The notes: a model not told the origin generated them from the letters alone. A stretch of 42,052 nucleotides of DNA from CAZIVO01 sp964542765 (GCA_964542765.1 CAZIVO010000019.1:1-42052); one strand, 5' to 3'; positions 17,140-26,618 are shown, counted from the stretch's first letter. Numbers and translations: made by a program.

Positions 17140-18414
17140 CTAACTCTTCTTGCGCATCACCGCGGTCGCGAAGGAGTCCTCACGGAACAACTCTTGACGC
17201 CTTTGCTCGACATCAGCAGCAGACAGCGCGGTCATGCGCTCCACGGCACAGAAAGGATCGATCCCCTCAAGAGCCTCCCGTGCCTGACCAAATGCACAGT
17301 TGGAAACCGCCTCGAAATCCCGCACGTAGCGTCCGAGGAGTTTGCGCCTGACTCGCTCCAGGTGGTCCTCATCAATCTCCACATCCCCCAGCATCAAGTC
17401 ACGCAGAACCTCGGCCACTCCATCCGGATCATCGGTTTCGCAACTCACGACGACAAAACCAAAACTAAAATCTGCAACGTAACCCGCGGACAAAGAATCA
17501 TCGACGAGACCACGCCTGCGCAACTCCTCGCGCAGTTCACTCGAAGCAGAGAACCATCTATCGAGAAGAACGCGCGTCACCAGTTCCCGACGCCAGCGCG
17601 CTTCGGCATCCGACTCGAGTTTTCGATCCTTGAACCCAACCATGACGCGATCGCGACCGACTTCCATTCTGGTCTCTGATCGGGAGCGGAATGCTGGGCC
17701 CGAATCCTTCGGCCAAATACTGGTTGGCGGCTCTCCGGCCAGAAGATGGCTGGCTTCGGCAAGCTCCAAGATCGCGTGAGGGTCTACAGGACCCGCCACA
17801 CCCAGCGCAGCATTCCCCGCCGTGTAGAAAGCTCGATGGCAATCCAAGAGATGTTCAGCCGTCACTTCCTGAATCGAGTCGGTGGTGCCTCCGACCGGAT
17901 GACGAACAGGATGCTCCTCGTAAAGATTACCGACGAAGTCAAAGAACAGACGGTAGTCCGGCGAGTCCTCATACATCCGAATCTCTTGATCGATGATTCC
18001 CCTCTCCTTTTCGACGTTCTCCTCGGTGATGTGCGCATTCGCGACCAGATGCAAAAGATCCTGCATGTTCTCGTGAACCTGGTCCGTGGCTGTGAAGTAG
18101 TAACTGGTCTGGGTGAAACCAGTCATCGCATTGACCTGGGCACCTCGGCGCGCAAAGCGATCGAACACCGCGATGGCCTCATCCTCGAACAGTTTGTGCT
18201 CCAGGTAATGCGCTGTCCCCAGCGGGCTTTCGTGCCGATCTCCGCCGATCGAGAAACCAAGATCCGTAGCTCCGTAGCGAAAGGTCACCATCGCTGCCGT
18301 CTCCTGGAAGCGATCCGTCGGGAACACTCGAAGCGGCATGCCTGCTGACGTGCGCGCCAACCAAACCTCTTCGCCAAGGATGGGGTCCTTGTGGACATCG
18401 AAGGCATCGCTCAT
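17140..18414 (-). CDS. M16 family zinc metallopeptidase (active subunit)
   Basis: A 424-residue protein of the insulinase/processing-peptidase family, cytoplasmic by lack of a signal peptide. The zinc motif HxxEH is His69-Tyr-Leu-Glu72-His73, with the distal Glu near 144 in GIIDQEIRMYED. It also has the R/Y-type region VRHPVGG. It resembles YmfH-type peptidases. The ATG at 18414 overlaps the upstream stop by one base (TGATG). Paired with the inactive-looking M16 protein upstream, so the two probably form a heterodimer; that is an inference from the family. Substrate unknown. Confidence 0.9.
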   Translation of the reverse strand: MSDAFDVHKDPILGEEVWLARTSAGMPLRVFPTDRFQETAAMVTFRYGATDLGFSIGGDRHESPLGTAHYLEHKLFEDEAIAVFDRFARRGAQVNAMTGFTQTSYYFTATDQVHENMQDLLHLVANAHITEENVEKERGIIDQEIRMYEDSPDYRLFFDFVGNLYEEHPVRHPVGGTTDSIQEVTAEHLLDCHRAFYTAGNAALGVAGPVDPHAILELAEASHLLAGEPPTSIWPKDSGPAFRSRSETRMEVGRDRVMVGFKDRKLESDAEARWRRELVTRVLLDRWFSASSELREELRRRGLVDDSLSAGYVADFSFGFVVVSCETDDPDGVAEVLRDLMLGDVEIDEDHLERVRRKLLGRYVRDFEAVSNCAFGQAREALEGIDPFCAVERMTALSAADVEQRRQELFREDSFATAVMRKKS

Positions 18415-19712
18415 CACGAACCACCTTCTTGGTCAGAGCCCGCCAGGAGATAACAATGATCCAGCCAGATCCCATCCACCGCACTTCGAATCTCATCTGC
18501 TGTGATCGCAGCATAGATTTCAGTCTGCTCGATCACCGTGCGGTCTTGCCCGAGAAGCCACTGATTCGAAACGTATTCCATGTGCCTGCCAACACTGTCA
18601 TCCACGGATGCAAGAGATGAAAGGACCCCCGCCCTGGCAGTCTCCAACTCCTCCTCGGTGAAGTTTCCAGCCTGCATATCCGTCATCTGCAGGCACGCAG
18701 CTTCCCTTGCGCCCTCGGCATCCGACTCATCGAGTCCAGCCTGCAAGATGAGTAAACCCTTGTGCCGTTCCATCGACGCCTGCGCGTAGTAGCACAGAGA
18801 TTTCTTTTCCCGCAACTCCCTGAACAACCGAGACGCCGGTCCGCCGCCCAGCATGCTCGCAAAGAGCGCGCGGGCCATCCAGGTCCGGCTATCATCGCAC
18901 CAGGGGATGCGATAGATCAGGATCATCTTGCTCTGCTGAAGGTCCACGCGCTCCACCGTGCTACCGCAGTCCCTTGGTTCGCATGACACCGGCGGACCGA
19001 TCGCCTCGGGGGCGCGCCTGGGCAACTGCGAGAGGAAGCCACTGATCTGCTCCTGCATGCCCGCAGAGGGAAGGGACCCCATGGCCAAGGCCCAGACCTC
19101 GCCATGCTCAAGAAAATCCTGACGCGCGGCCTCTGGTGCCTTTGCATCAAGTGAACTGACCGCCGTCTCACTGCCATATTCCGGGATCGCGAAGGGTTCG
19201 CCTTGACAAGCATTTCGAATCGCCTCCTGCAGGGCGTATCCACCTTTGTCATCAAATATCGACCGGATGTAGTCGATGACCTGCCGCTGTTCGAGTTCGA
19301 ATATCTCGACAGGGAAATGCCCATCATCGAGCCTTGGACGCGCCAAAAAATCAGCAAGGAAGGCGAGCCCCTTGGAAAAGAGATCCGGGTTACCAGGCAG
19401 GTATCCCCCATCAACACTATCGAGCGAAAACCGCAACACATGACTCTCGCCTAGCTTGAGCGTGTCCGGCGCGACACCAGCGCCATACAAAGACTCCATG
19501 CGCCGTGCAATTGCGGGCCGGTCAGGATCTCGCTCAGTCCCTTGCATCAAAAGGCTCGGCAGTAATGAGCGAGCAGCAGCAACAGCAGCATCCTCCAGCG
19601 GCCGCCGGAAATGCAGGCTCATGCGAAAAGTCTTGAACCGAGGATCGTGCTTCCACAGCACAGGTATCCCCTCGATCTCATCGTGCAAGAATCCAGCAAA
19701 CGTCTCAGTCAT
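18414..19712 (-). CDS. M16 family protein lacking the zinc motif (partner subunit)
   Basis: A 432-residue M16-like protein. It has the fold's C-terminal signatures (ASMLGGGPASRLFRELREKKSLCYYAQAS) but no HxxEH in the N-terminal half, where LLPSLLMQGTERD stands at the corresponding place. This matches the YmfF type, non-catalytic partner of YmfH. The ATG at 19712 is chosen because it follows TTCGGAGG and starts the conserved part; upstream in-frame codons reach into the divergent promoter. Overlaps the start of the active subunit by one base, so coexpression is likely. Confidence 0.88.
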   Translation of the reverse strand: MTETFAGFLHDEIEGIPVLWKHDPRFKTFRMSLHFRRPLEDAAVAAARSLLPSLLMQGTERDPDRPAIARRMESLYGAGVAPDTLKLGESHVLRFSLDSVDGGYLPGNPDLFSKGLAFLADFLARPRLDDGHFPVEIFELEQRQVIDYIRSIFDDKGGYALQEAIRNACQGEPFAIPEYGSETAVSSLDAKAPEAARQDFLEHGEVWALAMGSLPSAGMQEQISGFLSQLPRRAPEAIGPPVSCEPRDCGSTVERVDLQQSKMILIYRIPWCDDSRTWMARALFASMLGGGPASRLFRELREKKSLCYYAQASMERHKGLLILQAGLDESDAEGAREAACLQMTDMQAGNFTEEELETARAGVLSSLASVDDSVGRHMEYVSNQWLLGQDRTVIEQTEIYAAITADEIRSAVDGIWLDHCYLLAGSDQEGGS

Positions 19713-19766
19713 CCTCCGAAAGCATATACGGAGCTTTTCTGTTTCCACGCCGTTATCCTCTATGAC
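19713..19766. promoter_or_regulatory. 54-base divergent promoter region with two close -10 boxes
   Basis: Only 54 bases separate the two start codons. On the minus strand TATGCT (19726-19721) ends 8 bases before the ATG at 19712. On the plus strand TATCCT (19754-19759) ends 7 bases before the ATG at 19767. Both suggest leaderless or nearly leaderless mRNAs. -35 boxes are not clear. Confidence 0.45.
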
Positions 19767-20621
19767 ATGCGGACCGCGATCCTGGCCACCCTCCTGACAT
19801 CGGCGCTCTTGTCAGCGCAACAACCCGTCGAAAATGAGCAAGGTGCGGACAAAACACCCTCTCTCGATGAGATGGTCGCGAACATCCAGCGGATCCGTCC
19901 CGGCAGCACTAAGCTGGACAGATTCAAAGCCTTCCTGCAGATCACCCCGACAGGGAAAAAAGACGACAGAATCACCATTCTGCTCCGGATCAAGTTCCTG
20001 CTGCCGGGCATGATTCGCTACTTGACGAGCGAGACAGGCCAAGAAATCCAGCGTGGTTGGGATCAAAATGGGCCGTGGGCACGAATAGGCAAAGATGATG
20101 ACATCGCCGACCTGCGTGAACGACACTATCGTCAAGATCGAGACCAGTTGAGACGGGAACTGGCTCTGGCACGCCTCCTGTTACGATTCATGGACCCGGC
20201 CACCGTCCTGACCGAACTCGAAAACCCGACTCCGGTCTCCGAAGATCAACTGAAGATCGGACGTACCAAGGCTATCCGCGCCTACATGGTTACGGGCCAG
20301 CTCGCCACCTATCCCTTCTACTCGGATACTGGCAACACTCATCCCGCCAAGGTAGGGGTCTGGATTGACGTGACGAGCAAGAGACTGATAGCCGTCAGTG
20401 CCTATCCCATCGACAAGTCCGGCAAGCAAGCCGCAGCAGGCGAATTTCTCCTTCTATCCAAGCACAAGACCCGAGCCGGCATACAGATCCCGAGCCAACT
20501 CGATGTCTACTCGCTGGGTCCGCAGGGTCGAACCCCCTTGGTGCGCATGGAGCTAGCAAGTCTTGAATTGACCACTCCGCTTACGGTCAAGGATTTCAAC
20601 CGCGCTACTCCGTGGCGCTAG
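19767..20621 (+). CDS. Exported protein of unknown function
   Basis: A 284-residue protein with a signal peptide (MRTAILATLLTSALLSAQ). The mature part begins with a Glu- and Asp-rich stretch, then alternating strand-like segments such as LLRIKFLLPGMIRYLTSE, RGWDQNGPWARIG and VGVWIDVTSKRLIAVSAY. The pattern of a beta-rich domain acting on 'degree of reaction to a treated sample' is not readable; the arrangement loosely recalls LolA/LppX-like periplasmic lipid-binding folds, but I cannot confirm that. Ends 16 bases before the convergent mutL. Confidence 0.65.
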   Translation: MRTAILATLLTSALLSAQQPVENEQGADKTPSLDEMVANIQRIRPGSTKLDRFKAFLQITPTGKKDDRITILLRIKFLLPGMIRYLTSETGQEIQRGWDQNGPWARIGKDDDIADLRERHYRQDRDQLRRELALARLLLRFMDPATVLTELENPTPVSEDQLKIGRTKAIRAYMVTGQLATYPFYSDTGNTHPAKVGVWIDVTSKRLIAVSAYPIDKSGKQAAAGEFLLLSKHKTRAGIQIPSQLDVYSLGPQGRTPLVRMELASLELTTPLTVKDFNRATPWR

Positions 20622-20637
20622 ACGGCCGCAACATCTG

Positions 20638-22383
20638 CTAGACCCGCCGCTGGAAGAACCCTTCCAGTTCGCCCCAACCGAAACTGATCACCGTCGGGCG
20701 GCCGTGCGGGCAATTGTGTGGATGCTCGAGACTCGCAGCCTCCTCGAGAAGCGATACGATCTCTGCGTCGCTCAACTGATCGCCACTCATCACAGAGCTT
20801 CGACAGGCCATCGAATGGAAACGGTCGGCGATAGCATCGCGGGCACGCGGCAAAGGATCACTTCCGCCTCCTTCCGTCAGGGCCTCGACGATCTTCTCCG
20901 GCCGGGCACGCGATAGGAGCGCCGGAATTCCCTGGATAGCAACTGCGTTACCACCAAAATCCTCGACGAGGAACCCTTCTTTCGCGAGAACTTCGGCTGC
21001 TTCCAGTAGCCATGCCTTATCCGATGCCGATGCCTCGACAACGACCGGGCTCAGCAGTCGCTGAATCTTGACCTCGCGATCACGGTCACGGTGGCGAAGC
21101 TTTTCGTACAGAACGCGCTCGTGCAAAGCGTGCTGATCGATGATGACCAGGCCATCCGTTCCTTCTACCACTATGTAGAGGTCGCGAACCTGCAGAACAC
21201 GGCCTGCTCCTAGATCGCGAAATGGATGTGGGGCTGCAACTTCATCCGACCGATCCACTTCGGGCTCTGCTCGCACGGAGCCAGACCCTGTCGACTCTGT
21301 TGATATCGGCTGTCTCTGCCGACCAAACAAGTCTGCGGGCAAATCAGGGAAACCCGATCGAGGTCGAAGCGCAGAGGTGTTTCCCGTTCTAACTGCCAGC
21401 CCCCGATCTCCGAGTGCAGCCTTGACGGCATCATGCAAGAGCCCGCACGCCTTACGCCCATTCAGAAAGCGGAGTTCAGCCTTGGTGGGATGAACATTCA
21501 CGTCCACCTGCGCAGGCGGCAGAGTCAGGGCCAAGAAGTAGATAGGGAATCGGCCGTGGATCAGATAGTCCCGATACGCCTGCCTGACCGAATGACTGGA
21601 GGCACGGTCGCGAGCACAACGGCCATTCACGTAGAGCAACTCCATCGTGGTGTCACGGCGAGCCACGTCCGGATCCGCAACGAGCCCCACCACCCTGTAA
21701 TCGCCAATCTCTCGATCCACCTCCATCAGATTCGACGCAATATCCTCACCGTAGACTCGGCGAACTCGAGCTTTCAGCGTCTCATCTGCCGGCAACCGAA
21801 GCGCCTGCCGACCATCAGCAACGAAGGTGAAATCTACATCGAGGCGGGCCAGCGCAAGCCGCACCAGCATGTCCTGGATCCGAGCTTTCTCGGCACGTGT
21901 TGTCTTCAAAAAATGCCGGCGCGCCGGCGTGTTGTAGAAGATATCCCGGACCTCGACAACCGTGCCTGGCGGCGTCCCACACGGGCGAACCTCGCCAACA
22001 TCACCCCCATCACACTGGATGGAAAAGCCCTCAGCCACTGCCTTGACCCGGCTGAGAATCCTCGCTCGAGAAACCGAACCAATCGAAGCCAAGGCCTCAC
22101 CGCGAAAGCCAAGGCTGCCAATACAAGCGAGATCGGCGGCCTGCTCGAGTTTGCTGGTGGCATGACCAACAAACGCCAGTTCAAGGTCATCAGCCGTGAA
22201 CCCACCACCATCATCCGTCACCCGAATAAGGGTCTTGCCACCATCAGCAATCTCCACATGAATCCGCTGCCCGCCAGCATCGAGACTGTTTTCGACCAGC
22301 TCTTTAACGATCGAGAATGGGCGCTCTATCACCTCGCCAGCCGCGATCTGATTCACTACATCCGCTGGCAGAACCCGGATCAT
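20638..22383 (-). CDS. mutL: DNA mismatch repair protein MutL (endonuclease type)
   Basis: MutL links mismatch recognition to strand removal. The 581-residue protein has the GHKL ATPase motifs ELVENSLDAG (Glu31, Asn32), DDGGGF (57-62), GHATSK (73-78) and GFRGEAL (92-98). The C-terminal dimer domain keeps the endonuclease motif DQHALHERVLYE (about 413-424), the ACRSS stretch and CPHGRP near the end. So it nicks DNA itself, as expected in organisms without MutH. The ATG at 22383 overlaps the holA stop (ATGA). Upstream in-frame codons belong to holA in another frame and were rejected. Confidence 0.96.
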   Translation of the reverse strand: MIRVLPADVVNQIAAGEVIERPFSIVKELVENSLDAGGQRIHVEIADGGKTLIRVTDDGGGFTADDLELAFVGHATSKLEQAADLACIGSLGFRGEALASIGSVSRARILSRVKAVAEGFSIQCDGGDVGEVRPCGTPPGTVVEVRDIFYNTPARRHFLKTTRAEKARIQDMLVRLALARLDVDFTFVADGRQALRLPADETLKARVRRVYGEDIASNLMEVDREIGDYRVVGLVADPDVARRDTTMELLYVNGRCARDRASSHSVRQAYRDYLIHGRFPIYFLALTLPPAQVDVNVHPTKAELRFLNGRKACGLLHDAVKAALGDRGLAVRTGNTSALRPRSGFPDLPADLFGRQRQPISTESTGSGSVRAEPEVDRSDEVAAPHPFRDLGAGRVLQVRDLYIVVEGTDGLVIIDQHALHERVLYEKLRHRDRDREVKIQRLLSPVVVEASASDKAWLLEAAEVLAKEGFLVEDFGGNAVAIQGIPALLSRARPEKIVEALTEGGGSDPLPRARDAIADRFHSMACRSSVMSGDQLSDAEIVSLLEEAASLEHPHNCPHGRPTVISFGWGELEGFFQRRV

Positions 22384-23471
22384 ATCGCTGCCACCGGTGC
22401 CTCTTGTGCAAAGTAGCGCATGACAAATCGCTGCAGCAGCCACTCGGGATCCACCTTCGGCGATCGCATCTCCCGCTGGCACTCGACGAGAAGCAGGATG
22501 GCACGGCGCAGATGCTCCATGGAATTCCGCGTGACATGATCCTGAAGTCTGTCCACAAATACGCGCACACCGAGTCGACCCGGGATATCACGCAACGCAA
22601 CACCCTGATCCAGCAATAGCCGCCCCTCATAGGCCTGCGCCAAGCTCGTGTAGAACCAGGACAACACGATGTTGAAGGTCGCAGCACCATCAATCCTCGG
22701 CTTGCCATCCCGACCCTTCACGCCCCTTCTGAACATGGCTTCCAGAGAGCGCATCGCCTGCCGCCGATCTTTCGACAACATCGCATCGGCGAACTTGAAC
22801 TGCGTTGACTCGAATCCACAGGTCAGGGCTCCACAGAGATCGTCCGGCGTGATCGAACCGCCATGGCCGTCCAGCCGCGTGCGAACCCGCTCCAGTTCGG
22901 CCAGTAGTTCCGCAGGCCCCTGCCCGACGGTGCTGACGATCATGTAAGCAGCCTCCTGTGACAACCGGAGGCTGTGGTCCTTCCCGCGAGCTACAACCCA
23001 GCGGACCAACTCAGCACTGAGAGGACTCTCGTTACGGTTATAGGGTTCCGGATAGAGGTCCCTGAATTCGAAACTACCACCTGCACCGATGAGCGCCTTC
23101 GACAGCTTCCTGCGCTTGTCGAGCTTGGAGACCTCGAGTAGAAGTCCGCAACCCGCACCCATGTGCGGCAAGATCGACTCCAAGGCCGAACCTTGTTCAC
23201 GCAGCCAGGCATCGCCTCGGCGAACCATCAACCAGGATGATGTTGCGAACAGACCACTGCCGCGAAGGCCCTCGAGTTCGCAACCATCGGTCGCCTGATC
23301 ACCGGATACAATCCGAACCTCCGCAGCTTCAGGGATGGCATCCCTCACCAGATCGAAGGCTTTCCCCCGGAAATATCCCGAAGGACCCATCAGCACCACG
23401 ATCGGCGGCAAACCGCTCTTCGTCGCGCTACGCAACCGGCCAAGTTCAGTTTCGGGATTCGGTACTGCCAT
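22380..23471 (-). CDS. holA: DNA polymerase III subunit delta (HolA)
   Basis: The delta subunit of the clamp loader opens the beta clamp. The 363 residues match the family in layout: IVVLMGPSGYFRGKAFDLVRD at the start, SGLFATSSWLMVRR and LLLEVSKLDKRRKLSKAL (the DKR region), the RGKDHSLRLSQEAAYMIVSTVG segment and the C-terminal helical collar ending with WLLQRFVMRYFAQ. Overall similarity is divergent, as usual in this family. ATG at 23471; ubiA ends 23 bases upstream. Sits in a run with ubiA and mutL. Confidence 0.85.
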   Translation of the reverse strand: MAVPNPETELGRLRSATKSGLPPIVVLMGPSGYFRGKAFDLVRDAIPEAAEVRIVSGDQATDGCELEGLRGSGLFATSSWLMVRRGDAWLREQGSALESILPHMGAGCGLLLEVSKLDKRRKLSKALIGAGGSFEFRDLYPEPYNRNESPLSAELVRWVVARGKDHSLRLSQEAAYMIVSTVGQGPAELLAELERVRTRLDGHGGSITPDDLCGALTCGFESTQFKFADAMLSKDRRQAMRSLEAMFRRGVKGRDGKPRIDGAATFNIVLSWFYTSLAQAYEGRLLLDQGVALRDIPGRLGVRVFVDRLQDHVTRNSMEHLRRAILLLVECQREMRSPKVDPEWLLQRFVMRYFAQEAPVAAI

Positions 23472-23494
23472 GCCTGGAGATTTGAATCAGAACC

Positions 23495-24358
23495 CTACAG
23501 AACATAAAGGTCAATCAATGTGCACCCGAGCAGGGTGATGCTGACCAAACCATTCATGGTGAAAAACGCTGTATTCATCTTGCTCAGGTCATCGGGATCG
23601 ATCAAGCAGTGCTCGTAGGCCAGCAACACCGCTGCAAGGACAACTCCGGCAAGATACGCCCATCCCATGTCATCAACAACGATCGCGAAAATGCCAAACA
23701 GCAATACCGACAGTGCATGCAACCACCGCGCAACTCGAAAGGCTCCCGCCCGACCCAGGCGCACCGGAATGGAGCGCAGTCCGACAGCGCGATCATGTCG
23801 GTCATCCTGGCAAGCATAAATAATGTCGAAACCAGCAACCCAAACCAGAACCCCCAGGCCAAGAATGCCCGGCGCAAGCAGGCTGGCATCAAGGGCCCCC
23901 CTGGCAGCGATCCAAGCCGCCGGCGGCGCCACACCCAGGGAAAAACCTAACCATAAATGAGCCAAAGAAGTGAAGTGCTTGGCATGGCTGTATCCCAAGA
24001 GGCAGGCCACGACCGGGAAGGAAAGCCAAAAGCACAACTGATTGATCCACAGCGCAGTCAAGAAGAAGCCCACGCTACAAGCCACCGTCAAGATCAAGGC
24101 TGAGCGGGCAGCGATCGTCCCGCGAGGAATTTCGCGGCCAGATGTCCGAGGGTTGGCGGCATCGATCCAGCGGTCCGCGTAGCGGTTGTAAGACATGGCC
24201 GCCGAACGAGCGAACAGAACGGCAAGCACAACCTTCCCCAGCAAGGGCAGGGATGGATGCCCATCGGTCGCTATCAAAAGCGAGATCAGAGCAAACGGCA
24301 GCGCAAACACCGTGTGAGAAAAACGAATCAACGAGAGGTAGTCACGGATCCCTGCCAC
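23495..24358 (-). CDS. ubiA: UbiA-family polyprenyltransferase (menaquinone pathway likely)
   Basis: A 287-residue membrane prenyltransferase joining a polyprenyl chain to an aromatic ring. First aspartate motif: NRYADRWIDAANPRT (Asn58, Asp62, Asp66, Asn69); second: DIIYACQDDRHDRAVGLRS (Asp185, Asp186, Asp189). About eight hydrophobic segments. The start is GTG at 24358, 12 bases after the ubiX stop. With ubiX and menG nearby, it could be a UbiA-like enzyme of the futalosine menaquinone route (MqnP type) rather than true UbiA; no other mqn gene is in the window, so the pathway is inferred. Confidence 0.88.
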   Translation of the reverse strand: MAGIRDYLSLIRFSHTVFALPFALISLLIATDGHPSLPLLGKVVLAVLFARSAAMSYNRYADRWIDAANPRTSGREIPRGTIAARSALILTVACSVGFFLTALWINQLCFWLSFPVVACLLGYSHAKHFTSLAHLWLGFSLGVAPPAAWIAARGALDASLLAPGILGLGVLVWVAGFDIIYACQDDRHDRAVGLRSIPVRLGRAGAFRVARWLHALSVLLFGIFAIVVDDMGWAYLAGVVLAAVLLAYEHCLIDPDDLSKMNTAFFTMNGLVSITLLGCTLIDLYVL

Positions 24359-24370
24359 GTCAAATCGCCG

Positions 24371-25075
24371 TCACTCAAAACCCTTATGCTTCTCCAATGG
24401 CGGAACAGGGTAGGACTCATCCTCCCCCGCATCCCATGGTGATTCGCTCACAGGCGAGGGTGTTTCCCACCGTTGAATCAGGGGGTCATCCAGGCCGAGT
24501 CGATCAAGGATCTTGGCGACGACAAAATCGACAAGTTCAGCAATCGTGCTCGGCCGGTGATAGAAACCCGGCATCGCAGGCAATACCACCGCTCCATCCT
24601 CGGCAAGCTTCAGGAGGTTCCGTAAGTGCACCGGAGAAAGGGGCGTTTCACGCGGTACAACGATCAGATCTCGTCCCTCTTTCAGAGCAACGTCAGCCAT
24701 CCGCTCGACCAGGTTGGAACTGAATCCGTGTGCAACCCGGGCCAAGGTGCCCATGCTGCAGGGGCAAAGAATGACCGCTCTGACGCCCGAACTACCGCTC
24801 GAAGGAGCAGCCTCCACGGCCGCGCGATCATGCACCCGAAGACCTCCGCACAGATGATCGGGGAATAAACTCGCGAGATCGGGCTGCGCAGCATCCAAAA
24901 CGATCCCTTGCTCGTGTTCGAGGACTCGCACCGCTGCTTCTGTCGCTGTCAGGTGAACGATATGCCCTGCGCCCAAAAGCACCTCGACAAGGCGAATCCC
25001 GTAGGCGATCCCTGAGCCTCCACAGAAACCAACCGCAAAGCAATCGGATCTGTCATGGTCAAGCGAGGTAGGCAT
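24371..25075 (-). CDS. ubiX: UbiX-like flavin prenyltransferase
   Basis: A 234-residue cytoplasmic enzyme of the UbiX/Pad1 family, which builds the prenylated FMN cofactor used by UbiD-type decarboxylases. Motifs: VGFCGGSGIAYGIRLVE, LCPCSMGTLARVAHG, NLVERMADVALKEGRDLIVVPRETPLSPVHL and PAMPGFYHRP, all close to family consensus. The C-terminal 35 residues (rich in Pro, Ser, Glu) extend beyond the usual length. ATG at 25075. No ubiD homolog is in the window. Confidence 0.92.
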   Translation of the reverse strand: MPTSLDHDRSDCFAVGFCGGSGIAYGIRLVEVLLGAGHIVHLTATEAAVRVLEHEQGIVLDAAQPDLASLFPDHLCGGLRVHDRAAVEAAPSSGSSGVRAVILCPCSMGTLARVAHGFSSNLVERMADVALKEGRDLIVVPRETPLSPVHLRNLLKLAEDGAVVLPAMPGFYHRPSTIAELVDFVVAKILDRLGLDDPLIQRWETPSPVSESPWDAGEDESYPVPPLEKHKGFE

Positions 25076-25094
25076 CAAGTTCCCGGGATAAAGG

Positions 25095-25820
25095 TCACTG
25101 GCTCAGATAGTAATGCACGTCATAAAATGCATGCGCATAAACGCAAACCCCTAATCCGCGCACCACGAACACTGCCCCGAGCAACAACCCTGCCATGGTC
25201 CGGAACAGGAAGGCCGAGCCCTCCAGAGGGGCTCCGCCAGGACCCACGTGGTGAAACAAGGAAAAGATCAAAGCGCTGATCAAGACCGCAGCCATCACAC
25301 CGATCACCCGTGGCAGGCCGAAAGATGCCGCAGCACGCGTGCATGCCAAGGCCAGCAACGACAGCAGAACCAGGCGGAACAAGACCTCTTCAAAAATTCC
25401 GGCTCCAAGCGAGCCTACCAGATCTTTCACTATCTCACTGCCCGCGACCCTTCCCGACATCTCGCCGACACTGAGCATCTGAAATGAATTAGCCGTGAGC
25501 ACACTCGCCAAGGGGCCCAGTACAAGGGCATAGACAATGCCTTCCAAGGCCGTCACCAGTGCGATCCGAAACCATGGCAATCGCCGCCGATGAATGGAAA
25601 TTGCAGCGAACAGAACGGTGGCTGCAAACAGCACCCTCAGCACCACCATCGCCATCGGCCCGAATCCGGCAAGAATCGACGAAACCATGAACTCGGCGCC
25701 GTTGCGATCCGCAGGCGCCAACGTCATGCGCAAGCCCTCATAACAAAGCCACAGGGGCAAGACAGCGAACAGACCTACCGCCGGATCCCTCGACCATTCG
25801 AGGTAACCATCCGCAGCCAC
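25095..25820 (-). CDS. CPBP-family intramembrane metalloprotease
   Basis: A roughly 241-residue membrane protein with the CPBP (CAAX protease/bacteriocin-processing) motifs: EEVLFR with the paired Glu, LIFSLFHH with His, and YAHAFYDVHYY at the end. Several hydrophobic segments. These enzymes cleave prenylated or membrane proteins; the substrate here is unknown. I chose GTG at 25820, four bases after the menG stop; a TTG at 25859 would overlap menG by 35 bases. Its place between menG and ubiX may only reflect cotranscription. Confidence 0.8.
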   Translation of the reverse strand: MAADGYLEWSRDPAVGLFAVLPLWLCYEGLRMTLAPADRNGAEFMVSSILAGFGPMAMVVLRVLFAATVLFAAISIHRRRLPWFRIALVTALEGIVYALVLGPLASVLTANSFQMLSVGEMSGRVAGSEIVKDLVGSLGAGIFEEVLFRLVLLSLLALACTRAAASFGLPRVIGVMAAVLISALIFSLFHHVGPGGAPLEGSAFLFRTMAGLLLGAVFVVRGLGVCVYAHAFYDVHYYLSQ

Positions 25821-25824
25821 GGTT

Positions 25825-26514
25825 TTAGGACGGGACTTGGCCAAGGTAGAGAGCGGCAACGCCGCCAGTCAGGATCTTCTGTTGTGTAGATTGTAGACCC
25901 GCTTGGCCCATCAAGGCCAAGAAGTCCTCACGCTCTCGAAAAGCGGAAACAGACCTCTCAAGATAGCTGAAGGCATTCCTGTCGCCAGTGATCCAGCCTC
26001 CGATACGCGGCAATATCCGGCGAAAGTAAAAACCGAACACCGAACGGAGAACTGGAATGCGAGGCTTGCAGAATTCCAGAACCAGCACTCGCCCCCCTGG
26101 ACGAACAACACGATGCATCTCCTGCAGGCCCGCCAAAGGATCGCTGACATTTCGGATCCCGAAGGCAACGGTCACCAGATCGAATTGCCCATCTTTGAAA
26201 GGCAGCCTGAGCGTATCGCCCCGAATAAACCGAGGCCAATCGGCAGCATCCCCGACCTTCCTGTATGCGAGATCGAGCATCGGGGAGCAAAAATCACTGC
26301 CCACGGCATGGGCACCGGCCCGAGCCAGATCGATCGTCAAATCACCAGTTCCGGCACAAACATCGAGCGCAGACTCTCCCGGCATGACACCGGCGAATTC
26401 CACAGCGGCTCGCCGCCATGACCTGTCCAGCCCCACTGATAGCAAGTGATTGGCGCGGTCATATCTCCGCGCGATCCGCGCGAACATGTCGCGAACGTCG
26501 TGGGCCTCTGGCAT
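25825..26514 (-). CDS. menG: UbiE/MenG demethylmenaquinone methyltransferase
   Basis: A 229-residue SAM-dependent C-methyltransferase that methylates the quinone ring at the last step. Seen: FARIARRYDRANHLLSVGLDRSWRR, the SAM motif LDVCAGTGDLT, PFKDGQFDLVTVAFGIRNVSDP, EMHRVVRPGGRVLVLEFCKP, and the end REDFLALMGQAGL. Starts at ATG 26514 and leads a tight minus-strand run to mutL; a TAGTTT nine bases upstream of the start may be its -10 box. A gap of 104 bases separates it from the large lipoprotein gene. Confidence 0.95.
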   Translation of the reverse strand: MPEAHDVRDMFARIARRYDRANHLLSVGLDRSWRRAAVEFAGVMPGESALDVCAGTGDLTIDLARAGAHAVGSDFCSPMLDLAYRKVGDAADWPRFIRGDTLRLPFKDGQFDLVTVAFGIRNVSDPLAGLQEMHRVVRPGGRVLVLEFCKPRIPVLRSVFGFYFRRILPRIGGWITGDRNAFSYLERSVSAFREREDFLALMGQAGLQSTQQKILTGGVAALYLGQVPS

Positions 26515-26618
26515 CCAGGCAGAAAACTACCGAAGAAGCCAGCAACACTCCATGCAACAACTCGACAAGAGCCCATACGACGCGAAGATTTATCTCCGCG
26601 CCGTATCCGATCGGACCT

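Noticed and set aside
20523..20540. T-loop-like gggtcgaacccc, possible tRNA
   Set aside because: Within the coding sequence of the exported protein; no acceptor or anticodon stems around it.
21433..22416. 327-codon plus-strand ORF
   Set aside because: Opposite mutL; no recognisable domain.
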